In this document: piece after piece, positions 26,224 through 38,900 of the stretch
How the letters are laid out: the number at the start of each line of letters is the position of its first letter
Numbering within the stretch: the stretch's first letter is position 1
Origin: Pithys albifrons albifrons
Taxonomy: Eukaryota; Chordata; Aves; Passeriformes; Thamnophilidae
NCBI RefSeq assembly: GCF_047495875.1
Contig: NC_092461.1
Span: 67,816,299 to 67,880,298 of the forward strand
Length of the DNA: 64,000 nt
Reading direction: 5' to 3'
Notes under the pieces: generated by a model
Told to the model about the DNA's origin: nothing
What the model saw: the letters and a program-made list of their open reading frames with translations, nothing else
The model's database searches: none
Program-made: the position numbers and the translations under genes

Positions 26224-27268
26224 CAGATGATGTGCAGTACATCAGGGTGTATATGAGCCTCCTCTGGCTGACAGATCGATTTAGTGACATTAGAAAGCCA
26301 CTGTCCTGTTGTCAGAAGTGTGGGAGCACACTGGGACAGTGCTCCTCAGCCTCTGATGGGAGAGGAAACCTTCAGTTTTGGCATGGGCTGAATCTTGTTG
26401 CAAGAACCTTTGTTCATCACCAGACAGGATTTAGATGTAGAGAGATGGTGGGAGGAATTTATATATCAATGCATTTTCTCTTTGCATTTTCTAGCAAATG
26501 TGTGGCTCAGGTAAAGAGACAAATCAAAGAACAAATGTAGAGTCAATTTTTGTTTCCAGAGTTGAAGATTTATTTGGACAATATATTTATGAACAACATA
26601 GCAAAGAGTTTGAGCTGATAGAGAAATCAGATGAAATATGTGGAAAGAAAAAATATTTCAATGTAATAGAAAAATTAAATTTGCCTGTTACATGGCCATT
26701 AAACCGTTGCATTCCCACTGGAGCAAAAAATCCAACTGCTTACCCCTTGTTCTTTTACAGAAGATTAATAATCCAGTGAAAATAAAATGTCCAGTGCGAC
26801 ACCATGGAGCTATAGCGGTGAAATCTTGAGATTAATTACTTTCCAATATTATAGGATCTTCTTCCTTGGCCATATTTAAGAATAACTTTCTATACTAGGG
26901 CAACCTTACAACTTGCTTTTAGTTAAAATTCTTTAGCTTCTTAGAAGCTGCAGTCAGGATGCCATAGGGAAAGGCACACTGTGACAAGGAAGAGAGCAGA
27001 ACATGAGAGAGAAAGGCAGAATATGTAAGGAGAGAGAGACAGGCCAGAACAGAAGGATGCACACTGAAATATGGGATCAGCAGAACACAACCCTTCAGTA
27101 AACTCCACAGGCACTGTTACAGCTAGAATAAATATACTAATGACTTTTCCATATTCCTATTTCAATTCAAAATTTTTAAAAATGGATTTTTTTTCTGAAA
27201 TGTGAACAACAGCAACATGATTAGTTTTAATTACTTGCCTTTTATAAGTGCTGGTTCAAACAGCAAAG
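26224..27268. other. Anonymous sequence
   Basis: No supported gene is seen. Two overlapping short open frames (26232-26829) show no domain or splice evidence. Confidence 0.5.
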
Positions 27269-27682
27269 CAAAGCAAATTAAACAAAGCAAATTAAACAAA
27301 GCAAATTAAAACAAAGCAAAGCAAAGGAAGAGGAGAGGAGAGGAGAGGAGAGGAGAGGAGAGGAGAGGAGAGGAGAGGAGAGGAGAGGAGAGGAGAGGAG
27401 AGGAGAGGAGAGGAGAGGAGAGGAGAGGAGAGGAGAGGAGAGGAGAGGAGAGGAGAGGAGAGGAGAGGAGAGGAGAGGAGAGGAGAGGAGAGGAGAGGAG
27501 AGGAGAGGAGAGGAGAGGAGAGGAGAGGAGAGGAGAGGAGAGGAGAGGAGGAGGGAGGGGGAGGGGGGAGGGGGGGACGGGGGGAAGGGAGAGGGAGGGG
27601 GGAGGGGGGGAAGGAAGAGGGAGGGGGGAGGGGGGAAGGGAGAGGGAGGGGGGAGGGGGGGAAGGGAGAGGGAGAGGAGGAA
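27269..27682. repeat. Compound satellite: 14-mer, AGGAG pentamer array, G-rich minisatellite
   Basis: There are three blocks. First, three exact copies of a 14-mer (caaagcaaattaaa, 27269-27310) lead into CAAAG units. Second, a perfect array of 44 AGGAG units occupies 27331-27550. Third, a G-rich minisatellite of about 26 bp per unit (aagggagagggagggggg followed by agggg-type runs) occupies about 27551-27680, with three full or nearly full units and a partial one. From 27323 to 27682 the plus strand is purine except for a single C at 27578. The array generates long Ser-Pro-Leu-rich minus-strand frames that are not genes. Confidence 0.97.
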
Positions 27683-30600
27683 CTCTCTGCCTTTCTGTTT
27701 CTTTGGGACAGTCATGCCCCCATTCCCTTCCTTCATGAAAGCAGGTTATGAGGGACATCTGTGCTCAGAAAATATAATTTCAGACAAAAATTAAGAGAAA
27801 AGGGTTTGGTAGGATGACTGGCTGTGCAGATGTCTGCCATTTGCAAAGAACCAAGCCAAGTTAGCAATAGAGAGTGAAGAGTCACTTCTTTAAACACATT
27901 CCAGGGAAACAAGTATCAATGAAAAAAAAAAGATTTTCTTTTAATTTAAGGACAGGGGTTTTGCAGCATCATATGAGTACATGACAAGCATGAGTGAATT
28001 TAGGCTGGTATCAGGAGGCTTAAGTTATACTAGTGGTGAAGGTTCTGGAGCTGCTTCTTAATTGGGGCAATAGTAAGAAAACTTTTTTTTTCAAGATAGA
28101 GCTCAGTGAATGCAGTAACACCTTTTGAATAGCTCAACTGACTGAATAAAGCCTTTGCTATCAGGTCTTTGTTGCACTGTCAACACAAATAATTACTGTA
28201 TATAATTAATTCCACGCTTCAGTGCTCTGCTGCTCTTCTGCAAGACTGGGGAACACTTTCTGCACTCTCAAGGAATAACAAAGCTCTTGAGCTTTATTAA
28301 TTTCCCTCCTCTGAAGCAGTGGGAATAGACCACAGTGGGGGCCACTCACTGTACAGAAAGAGTGGGACTTTGAGTCCTTTCTCTTGTTTGTTTAATGCAG
28401 TGACCAGACATGGGAACTGGAAGGGGTTTCCCCTCATGATTTCACACTTTTCTGGAGAACAAATCATATGTTTCTTCCTAGGACAAAATTGAGCACTTTA
28501 TCTAACAAATTCCCAAGACACCTATTTGGGGACTGACATCCTCTGTCTTCTGTTCTCCTTTCACACACTGAGAATTCGTTGGTTCTGGTCTTCAGTTTGT
28601 TACAGGGAATATCCTTGGCAGCTTCAGACCAGCTAACTTCAGGCTGTTGGTTATGCAGCTGTGACTGCTGTGAACTCAGAGCAAGATACAAAACCAGTCA
28701 CAGGTGTGTGAAGTTAAATGGTTTGCTCTGAGCTTTTCAATTCCATGCTTTCTTTTATCTGAAGATGTAGCTTCAGAGATTATGGAGCTCTGCCCAACCT
28801 TGTGACCAGAAGCCAAATGGGTTGGAAAAACATGTACCTCTGACTATACTGCTGATAGGGATGCATTTAAAAGCTGGAGTAGGGACTCCATTCTGCATAA
28901 TGGAGAATTTGGTCTTCCACTGTCATGGAATTCAAGTGTTAAAAATGAACACTGAGTTCAAACCTTATTCAACCCACAAGAGTATGTTGTTCCCTCTTGG
29001 TTCCTCTCCCTAGCTCACATGCTTAGGAACTTTATACCTCTGTGCTGCCACGTGCTTTCCATCTGAGAAAGTCATGGCCATGGAACAGAAAATAAGGCAA
29101 TAGGAAGCAGTGAACTTCCACTTAAATTAGTATTAACTAATGCAATACTTGTGATTTTAACACAATGGTAGCTCCAAACACCATGCAATAATTAAAGATG
29201 ATACTGATCATATATTGCCTATAGGGCAATATATTAAACTTCCCCCCCCCCCCAGCTTTGGAGACTGATAGAAAGCAACTCTTCAAGCAATCTCATTAAC
29301 CATGACAATATTCAATGCAGGTAACAGCAGAATCTGAGCCTAACTGAGACTTCAGGAATGTAACTGCCTGCAGTATAACACATATTGTTCTAACCATACT
29401 ATTATTGCTTTAAAATTGTCAGAGCTTAACATTTGTGCTTTGCTTGAAATGTATCACTTTTGTCATTGTGTTCTGGTGACTCATCTTTCAAGTTACTCCA
29501 ATGAATCATATTAGCAATCTCCCAAAATTAGGGTATGAATAAATATAATTTTGGAGCACAGTTTTCTAAACTTTTCCTAGACAAAGTTTACCCCCTGTGT
29601 TACCAGGGTCAGTTCTTCAGAACGAAACAGCTTGAGGGTTCATATAGACAAGAATTAGTCAAACAAGCAGTGGACTGATAAAAGTATGTGCTCATATACA
29701 TAGTGATGGGTAAAAATTTTTTCAAATTTATTTTATTTGTTGCTGTTTGTTTAGCTTAGGTTTTGGTTTGGTTTTTTGGTTTGGTTTTGAATAACAGTTT
29801 TACACGGAGTCATCAGAGAGTATTGGACAAGTAATCTTCAAATTTACTCTGTATAAATATTTTTAAAGTGTCACAGGCATCGCAGCTGTAGGCTGTGGTT
29901 TGAATTGGCAAGCTTGCTGTGCAAAAAAACAAACCAAGGTAGCAGGCTGGCTTTAAGTGATGCTTTACATCCCAGCTATCTTTAACTTTGAATCCTGAAT
30001 TCTAAGAAGGTGATGCCACCTGGCAAGGTATTTCAATGTATTTGAGAAATGCCCATTATCAAGAGTTTTAATTATAAGTACATTTATCTGTCATATCTTT
30101 GACTTCAGAGACATGAATTTTGTTCCACCACCACATTGTCACAGGAATGGATGCTTTAATTTTTCCAGTTATGGCAAAAATACAACTGTTGCAGCTCTCT
30201 AGGCTTTGCTTTTTTGAGATTATAGCAATTTTTCATGTTAGATGGAAGAGATTATTTAATCTAACCTCTGGGACACACTTTGACATGACAATTAAGCCTG
30301 AGGAAAGAGACTTTGTCTTTTGCATGATTTTTTTCTCTTATAACTATGTTTGTCCCCTTTCTTCTTCCTTCTCCTCCCAAAACTTGCCACTTGGGAAAAT
30401 AAGAAAGAGCTGAATTTTCACTAAAGCTGCTTCAAGCATACTAGTAGCATAAAGGCAATTTTCTGCATAATATGGATAATTTGAAATATGAAATAGAATT
30501 TGCTTTCAAATAACCAGACAGTAGAAGTGGCATGTAGAATGGCTAAGGCTACTTTTTATGGAGCATTTTAATTCATCTTCTCATTCTTTGACCAGAGATA

Positions 30601-33600
30601 AGAGCTCTGTAAAAGCTCATTTTTAAACATCTGCTATTTTTTTTAATATTTCTTGTTTTTTCAAACTTTCATCCTGAGCTTGAGAGTAGATAATTCCCTT
30701 TAAGCCTTCCTTACAACATTCACTACCACTGTGGTTTACAAATTCTCCTTTAAAAAGCTGCAAGTGTTGTGAAGTGTAGTTCAGGTCTCTAGCCAGACAA
30801 ATTGTTTGTATTAGATAGCTACTTAAAGTCCTATTAAAAATTCTATCCTTGAAAGAACCTGTTAATACATAAGGTCACTCAAAAAGAAAAAGAACTTCTT
30901 AAGAGGGCATCATAACATTTTTGCTGCTCTCATTTCCTGGCAGAGAAACACTATACAGCATGACTTCATCTAAAGCTCTCCAAGCATGAGCATTTTTTCA
31001 GTCCCTCCAGGTGCACAGAGACAGTATGGTCTCTACATCACTGAAATTCCCCTCAAAACACTGGCCTCCTGGTATGCTAGGGTACTCCACAGTGAGGTGT
31101 TCCACTTCAATGAGATGCAACACAAGGCAAAGATGTAGGGATTATCTTGACATCTGTTCCCATGCTCTGAACTGGGAATCAGCCAAAGGTTAGCAGAATT
31201 AGATTCATCTGTCTTATAAAAAGCTTTATGGCATTATGGAAGAGTTAAATTTCAGAGTGCTGTGACACTCAAGATGTATTAAAGATTTTCAAAATGGATT
31301 TTTATTTCTAATACTTCCCCACATGCTGATAAAACTTCTCCCTATAGGCTACTTTTGTATCTCAATACTATTTTTTACTATCTAGAGTTTCTTTCCTGCC
31401 AGTGTAAAATATTGCCTAGCAATTCTGTCTCATCCTAGTCAAGTTCAGACTTTTTCTAACACTGCCTTCAGGGTTTATAAAAATATATGCAATACTATTG
31501 AGAAAGATGATATAATTATATGGGAGGAAGAGAAAGTCGGATGCCATGATGGGATAGGCATATTACAATAGGAGAGAGCACTGTGTGAAAACCAAATAAA
31601 TAGATGAGTAGTATTTAAAATTACAGCAGAAACTTTAAAATCAAGGGTTGCTTTTTCCAGAAGAAAAGTTTAAAAGATTGTTAAAAAACTGAAGTACAGA
31701 AAAGTTCAGCAATTACCTCTCTTCTACAGCTGCAATGAAACCCCCTAAAACTTCACTAAATGGCTCCCTGCTTTCTGGGTACCTGCTATTCCCAGCTGTC
31801 ATAATGCCCAAGCCCCAGATAAACAGCGAGAACACCAGTAAACACTGGTTACAGATGCAGAACAGAGGCTGATATGTCTTGAATATAACCAACTACTCAT
31901 GGAGACCATGTGCAGTCTGACTTCAGGAACATGCAGGTCTTCCTCTGCTGGGTTTGGTAGGATCGGTAGTTTTGACTATAACTGAAGCTGGAACAGGCAA
32001 GTAATTTTCAGAAAAAGATTAATTCATTCTGATTGCAATGAAAGAGAATGACTAGTGAAGTCAGTGAAGACTTTCCTCCTTGTACTTTCTTATGAAGAGA
32101 CACCTTACTACTGAAACTTGTTCAAACTGTACTCAAACTTGGAAATAATTTTTTTTTTCTGAGCATTAGAAGAAAATTAGGGAAGCAAGAAAGACAGATA
32201 TAGAGTTTTCAGAACACAGACATTATCTAATTTATGTCACTTACGTAGTTTTGGAGATTTGCAGTCTGACACTGAAGGTCCCATACTGATATTGAGCCAG
32301 AGAGAAGTTTGCCATGGAAAACTCATTGCAGGTTTTCTTCTAGTCTCTAGAATGAGAGATCTCACTACTGATAAATTATTAGGCAATGAGACTCTGGTAA
32401 TCATCATGACTGTGTATAGGCTTTCCTGAAGAGTCCTAGGAAAATTCAGCAGTGCAATTTTTGGTCATCCTGAGAAGAGATCTGGGAAATTCAGATCTGC
32501 AGATGGAGAATGAATTAGGTGATGCTACTGGAGCCACTGAAAAAAATTAGCCCCATTTCATAGATCAAAAAAATTTTCATACATGAAAGGAAGCATCATA
32601 ACATTTTTCAAAAGGAATGTAGATGTACACTTACAGGGAAAACACTTTACCAACAGGTAGTAGTGCTGACAGCTATCCAGCACATCATCTCAATTTTCCC
32701 TCCATCTTCAAGGGAATCTCTGCTGTCAAAAAATACATATTCCAAAGGCTTCTGCTTTTGCCAAAGCTATAGCGCAATTTCATTGCCATTCTCTCTCTCT
32801 CTTTGTGCCAAAAACATCTGACAGACCACATAAGTTTTGTGTTTATCACTGCAGTTATGTATTGTAAAACATTTCACATATGGATAGGAAATTCATTTTG
32901 TCCATTTCCTCCTGGATAAAGGCAGAGACTCAGGAAATTTTTTTATCCTTAGAAGAAGGAAATAGCCATAGGTAACTTCCAGTTGGGAGAAATTAAAAAA
33001 TAGGGTGGACTTAAAATAGATGAAATTGTAGATGGATATTTTGGATCAAGTCATTCTTACCTAGTAACTCCTCATTACTAATTCAGGTCTTGGAATAGTA
33101 GTGGGGAACTCTGTACCTCCAGATACTATTCTCTTTATGTTTAAAGCACAGCTCTGTAAACCTGTGGGAATGTATCAAAAGCAAAAAGTAAGCTCAGCAT
33201 TCCAATACCAATGGAAAAAAGTAATGTTGTGCTGCATTTTCCTCACTGATATATGTCTGACACTTTGAATGCATATTTAAGTGAATTTCACATGAGGACA
33301 TAGAGGCATTTAATGTCTCATATCCCCCTTCATTGTGAAAAATACCCTTTAAGTCCCCTATGTTTTAAATAGAATAATAAATACATCTTTAGACTTATCC
33401 TGTACATGAAGACTAGCACAGATCAATACCTTAGTGTTGCAGAACACAAGAAAACAGCATCAATAGCCCAGGCAAATCTGAACTTTTAGAGGAATGTTTC
33501 TTCTGTTTTCTTTCCTTCTCTCTCACACAACCTTTTCAGTGTGAGAATTTGGAATAGAAGGTTATGAAGTTTCTTCACTTCTTGCTGTTTTTATTTTTAA

Positions 33601-33685
33601 GGAGTCACGTAAGTACTCTAAAGCATAACTAATCACTAAGCCATGAGTTACCACTTAAGATCAGCATACCTAAGTTGCCCACAGA
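27683..33685. other. Anonymous AT-rich sequence
   Basis: About 6 kb without a supported gene or recognisable transposon. A 12-C homopolymer lies at 29242-29253 and a G/T-rich patch (tttggtttggttttttgg type) near 29756-29790. Confidence 0.5.
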
Positions 33686-33840
33686 CATTGTGGATGCCCC
33701 ATCCTTGCAAGTGTTTAAGGCCAAGTTGGATGTAGCTTTGAGCAACCTCATCCAGTGGAAGTGTCCCTGCCCCTGCCAGAGAGTTTGGAATGGGATGATC
33801 TTTAATGTCCCTTTCAATGCAAACCATTCCATGATTCTAA
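33686..33840 (+). mobile_element. CR1 LINE 3' tail fragment
   Basis: The plus strand reads tggatgccccatccttgcaa, then gtttaaggccaagttgg, then agctttgagcaacctcatcc, then gaatgggatgatctttaatg, and ends aaccattccatgattctaat. These are diverged CR1 3' landmarks in the right order, and the end resembles the usual octamer tail. The copy is only about 150 bp and heavily 5'-truncated. Confidence 0.88.
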
Positions 33841-34370
33841 TGAATAAATAGTAATATGCAAAGTGAAAGGAGCCAGCTGGAAAAATTGCAAAAAGGGAGG
33901 CTGATGTAAAGGGAGGTACAGTAAAGCATGTGCTTTTACCAAAACATATAGCACTTCATACAACAGTGGTGTTTGATATACTTTCCATGCCAGTACTTTA
34001 ACACACTTTTAAGACTGGGATATGTCAGTCTGCAGTTGCTGAAAACTTTTTTTCCTTTTAATAGAAAACTGCACAAGCATTTTCTTCAGGGCACTATAAT
34101 TCTGTTTTGCTCTAAAATTGTCCTGGCTATTTAATTTAAGGACTGAAGTATGTTCTAGGATAAAAAAAAAAGTTTAAAAACCGGTTCTGAGGATTATATC
34201 AGTATGTATCTATATGCATTGAATTACTAGATTATCTGCTCCATATGATTTTTCTAAAATCATCTGCCTTTCCAAATACATTAAACACAGTTTGTCCCAT
34301 GGTTATAAACCTAATGAACCTGCAGATCTGTGAAATTTGCCTCTCATTCTGGAAAGTAGAAAGAAATGTA
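33841..34370. other. Anonymous sequence
   Basis: No gene or element was recognised between two CR1 insertions. Confidence 0.5.
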
Positions 34371-34655
34371 GTAGAATGGTTTGGGTTGGAAGGGACCTCA
34401 AAGATCACCCAGTTCCAACCCCTGCCATGGATGGAGACGCCTTCCACTAGCCCAGGTTGCTCAGAGCCCCATCCAACACTTTCAGGGATGGGGCAGCCAC
34501 GGCTTCTCTGGACAGCCTGTGCCAGGGCCTGACTATCCTCACAGGGAAGAATTTCTTCCCTAATATTCCATCTAACCCTGCTCTCTGTCAGTTTGAAGCC
34601 ATTCCCCCTTGTCCTGTCACTACAGGCTCTTGGAAATAGTTTCTCTCTCTCCTTA
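34371..34655 (-). mobile_element. CR1 LINE 3' fragment, inverted
   Basis: Read on the plus strand, the left edge is agaatggtttgggttggaag, ggacctcaaagatcacccag and ttccaacccctgcc. That is the reverse complement of a CR1 3' end. It continues through cagcccaggttgctcagagc-like text into the reverse complements of gaagaaattcttccct and gacaagggggaatggctt. The element therefore points left, with its 5' truncation near 34655. Similarity to the general bird CR1 3' end is high, so it is fairly young. Its octamer tail is nearly absent. It abuts an oppositely oriented CR1 at 34656. Confidence 0.93.
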
Positions 34656-34850
34656 TAAACCATTTGGCCTGCCCAGAGAGGGGGTGGATTCCCCATCCCT
34701 GGAGGTTTTCCATCTGAGATTGGCCGTGGCACTGAGTGCCATGATTTGGTAAAGGGACTGGAGTTGGACCAAGGGTTGGACTTGATGATCTCAGAGGTCT
34801 TTTCCAACCCAATCCATTCTACGATTCTACGATTCTACGATTCTATGAAA
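34656..34850 (+). mobile_element. CR1 LINE 3' fragment with octamer tail
   Basis: The plus strand reads gtggattccccatccctgga, ggttggacttgatgatctca, gaggtcttttccaacccaat, then four tail units of the tctacgat / attctatg type (about 34818-34850). This is a bird CR1 3' end in forward orientation, from a different subfamily than the adjacent inverted copy, since the shared 3' portions differ in sequence. The tail still carries CpG (tacgattc), which suggests a young insertion. Confidence 0.92.
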
Positions 34851-35599
34851 AAAGCAGAACATTGCATTGAATTTTCTACAATATTTTTTCAAATGCTTAA
34901 AGCAAGTTCTGTTGTGTCTTTTTAATTTCTTGATATTTTCTTTTAACGACATAATTTTAATCTTTATTGATATTATCTTTTGTTAGTATTAGGTTGATGC
35001 CTGAGGATTTTATTGTTTATTTTGTAGATTTTTAGAATTATATAAGTGTGGGAGTATGGCTTTAAATTGTGGCTGCCAAAAAGAAGAGGACATAGCTCAC
35101 AGGTATCACACAATAAATATTTTATTAAATCACTTGATGAAGAAAGAAAAATAAAAGAAAAATGGCAAGCAAGAAAGAATAAAAGATACACTCTAACTCC
35201 AAATTACACAATATATATTGTCAAATCCCACCCATAGCCAAGTTCTATAAATTGTATCACAGTGTCTATAAGCCTTATTACAGCTTCTAATTGGATGTCA
35301 CTTTCTGCCCAGATGTTCTGTTCTCTCTGCTGTGAGAAACTTATCTCTTCAACATTCTTTTCTCATGGACAGCTTCTCCCAAAACCTCCTTGTCTCATTT
35401 TGGTTTTGCTGGCCTGCTGGTTTTTCTCACAGGGCTAATTGGATTCTCAGTGTTCACTTCCTCATACAAAAATGTACCAACTATTAGGCCTCTAACACTG
35501 CTTGCAGCTCCAAAGGCCTTTTTCTCAACTCAAAAAACCTTTTTTATCCTCACGTATAGGTTACATGGATTTTCCTGGATTGCTCACATTTTTTAGGTG
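34851..35599. other. Anonymous AT-rich sequence
   Basis: No gene is seen. Short open frames on both strands lack any domain or splice evidence. Confidence 0.5.
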
Positions 35600-35933
35600 G
35601 TGTTTGGAAATCACTGCACACTTTCTCATGCTTTGCCAAGAACACGGTATTTTGAAAAAAAACCTGCAAGATAGCTTGAAGACAAAACGATGGAGAGACC
35701 TCAGAGCCTCTCCAAGGGGCATTCTTTATGGGTAGACCTCAAGGGTAATTGGTATCCTAGGCTGGCTATACATAACATATATGCTGATGGCTGGAGGTTA
35801 TAAAAACTGTAACATCCCTGATCACATGTGTGCATGTTTTGTGGTGAGCACCTAGAAGCTTCTAAATGAAGGTACTTCTCTATCTTTCTCCACTAATGCT
35901 GCTTTAGGTGCATTTTTGCAGGAATTTTAGGCA
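35600..35933 (+). mobile_element. Possible degenerate LTR
   Basis: A TATA-like box (ggttataaaaactg, about 35797-35810) is followed by tttgtggtgagcacctagaa. Next comes a weakened polyadenylation-type signal (aaatgaag, about 35863), a pyrimidine-rich stretch, and a ...ttttaggca end near 35933. That order resembles the U3-R-U5 layout of bird retroviral LTRs. No target duplication and no clear 5' TG start could be placed, so both the boundaries and the class remain uncertain. Confidence 0.35.
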
Positions 35934-38900
35934 TCAAGGTTGGATCACTGAAATAATGTACATTGTCACAAGAGTTTGATCATTTACTCCATTATTTATT
36001 CCCAAAACTCCTCATGCCATAGGCCAGACAAGCCCCAGAGCATGTGACAAGGTGACACCGGAGGTCTTGCAGGCTTTTCTCTGGAATGACCACATAAAGT
36101 TTTCTGCTACATATTTCACATTGTCTTCCATGATGCATACTAGTAGTTCATTGACAAACATTCAGCCCACTCCTTCCTAGCAGGACATGTCAAAGCTGCA
36201 TGTGTTCTGCAGGGACCCTGAGCTATAACGTGCTCTTCACAATAGTGTCCACAGGGAGCACAGGCCTACACTCATCACCTGGTCCATATTCATCTTGACC
36301 ATGTCTAAAGTGTCTTGATGGGAAAAAAATGAAATAGACAGTGCCTTCCACATATATTTTCTGTATGCATTTTCCTTCCTGTACAAGATCATATTTTTTT
36401 TTAAAGTCTTAATTAAGACATCCTGCAAGACTGATAAAAACCCCCAACTTATTTTGACTGAATGAATCATGTGATTGAATAGTGTGTACTTATGTTCTTG
36501 AAGAATATGTCCCAAAAAATTCAAATTTTCTAGGATGGGAAAAAGTTAGTGTTTCGCATGTGGTTTTGTGTGTGTGTGTGTTGTACTGTAATCTTTAGTT
36601 TGGGTTAAGAGTTATATTTTATATAAGAAAAAAGATTTCTGAATTTTCTGAATAGTGTTTTGCATGGGAATATGATTAAAAGCTTATTTCTAACTTTAAG
36701 CCATATAGTGAGTAGTGATTCACATTTGAAAATAATTCCTGATTTGAATGCCTCTGTTAGTGCTTGGGAATAAAAACTGAAACAAGAAAAGTAAGCAAAA
36801 GAGTATTCCCAAATTCACTTTTTGTTGGAGCTAGATAAAACTCATATCTGAAATATTTAGCATTCTTTCCCACATACACATTTCTAGAAGACTTCGCAGT
36901 CAACAAAGCATTTTCTGACCACTTCAGCTGACCCATGTGTTCAGAAGCAGCCAAAACTCATCAAGATTTTGGTGGCTGCTACATCTGGGCTGCAGCCAGA
37001 AACCATGTTACAAGTCTCTGCAGAACTTCAGAGACATCTGTGCCTGTCAAGGAGGAGCTCTGGGCTTGACTCCCACGGCTTACCCAAGGGTCTGCTCGTG
37101 AGATGGCTTGCTGGGTGGGTGAGTCTGGTTGCAAGGCAGAGGCAAGCACTGAGAGTGTTTGTGTCTCTTATCACCTCCTGGGTGCCCAGGGCAGTGGGCT
37201 CCAGTGGTGTGCACAGCACATGAGCTTGGTTTAGGGTGACTTTCTGCACAGCAATATACAACATGACCATCCTTTCCCCAAGCAGCATCTGATCAAAACC
37301 ACTGATCATATGCCAGGCACACGTGGTCAGGTATAGCCAAGTGCCATGGCACATGCCAGCCCAGTTCTGCGTGAAGCAAGAAGTCAGTTCAGACTGATTA
37401 AATCACAGGGTTGGAAGTGAAATGAGGGTAAACCTGGAGAAGTGAGCCCAAGTGCTAGAAAGAAAATGGAAAGAAGAACATAGTGCTTAAATCCAACAAA
37501 CACAGAAACAAAAAAACTATGGAAGACGATCCAGCTGCTGTTGAGCAGTTAGCTGTGAGTTCCTTTGGACTTTGTACAAGCATAAAACTGGGAGAATGCC
37601 CTAAGTTATGGACCCAGGTGTGCCTTGAGAATCCCACTGAATCAGGGGAAATATCAACACCAAATCTTGATTGCACAACATTTCAGAATAAGTGGAGAGT
37701 TTTCAAAGGGAGGAAGAGTAGTGTGAGAGAATGATTTTAAAATCACCCTTTCCCAGTTAATTGTTCTCTTCACCCCATATCTTCCAGATTATGTGGTAGG
37801 TGAGCTACATAATAATTGCTCCCTCATTTTCAATGAGATTTTCTGAGCTATTTCACAAACCAGTGCATGTATCACAGAAATAGAAGCCTTGAAGTTTTTG
37901 CATTAGGTCAGGACCAGGCATACTTTGTCACCTCTTATTAAATTTTCCCTCTCTCCTGGCACTACCAGGCTCTGGATAAAAGCTTGTCTAACCTATCTTT
38001 ATGCCAAAAGCCTTCAGCTGTCTTAGAACTGAGAGCTCTCCCTCTGGCAGGTGAAAAAAGGGCAATACAAAACAGCATCAGTTCCTAAGGAAAATATTCC
38101 TTGCTTTGTGCTTCTCACATTATGTATGTGTACAACAACTTTTGGAGACTGAATAGGGTTTGCCATTTTCAGATATGTTACAGCTTATCATTTTCATGTC
38201 TGCTTTGGTCATGTAGATAAAGTTCTAGTGTATTAGAAATAGCTCAAGCAAATGAGCAGTTATAAAATCCCTTAATTTTATGAGGATTATATTGTTGAAC
38301 TGTTACTCGCAAAAAACCCCCTGTAAAATCTAAATTCTCAAATATACAATTCTGAATGTTTAATTTTACAGAACATTATTTTATCCAAAAAAATGAATAC
38401 ATTATTGACATTATTGCATAAGACATAAAGAATTAGCCATCTAAAAGAGGATTTGACAATAACATTTACTTTTAACATGCTTTAGAAAAATGCTTATGTG
38501 AAGTGTATGTAATTTCAATTACCATCCTGTTTCTTTTTTGACTAGTCTTAAAAATAGTACCAATGCCATCACAAAAACTGAAACAGTGTATCTAGATTGT
38601 ATACATTTCTACTCTAGGTGCAACAGAAAAAAACAAATATCTTTGTCTTAAACAAATGTATATGATTGGTCTCATCAGTGAACACTTTTTTTCTGAAGAG
38701 GTGCTTACATACAGAAAACCAGATTAAATAACACCAGATAAACTCCATTCAGAAAACTGAAGTTCAGTGGCAGGCGGTGTTTGCCTTCTTTGTTCCCCAC
38801 TGCTATTTTATGTTACAATTTTCCTGGAAACTAATGAGATATCTTTTCAGCTAGAAGGGTTCTCTAGGTTGCTAAGTCGCAGTAAGGCAAAAACATAGTC

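Noticed and set aside
27278..27758. Two minus-strand frames of about 150 codons rich in Ser, Pro and Leu
   Set aside because: They are direct translations of the AGGAG array and G-rich minisatellite. A 5-bp perfect repeat without stop codons is open in every phase.
34232..34807. Minus-strand frame of 191 codons
   Set aside because: It spans two CR1 fragments in opposite orientations, so it cannot be one gene. The sequence is non-coding CR1 3' region.
36970..37390. GC-richer patch with open frames on both strands (84 codons plus, 108 codons minus)
   Set aside because: No domain, repeat similarity or paired splice sites could be seen. Both strands being open suggests composition rather than coding.
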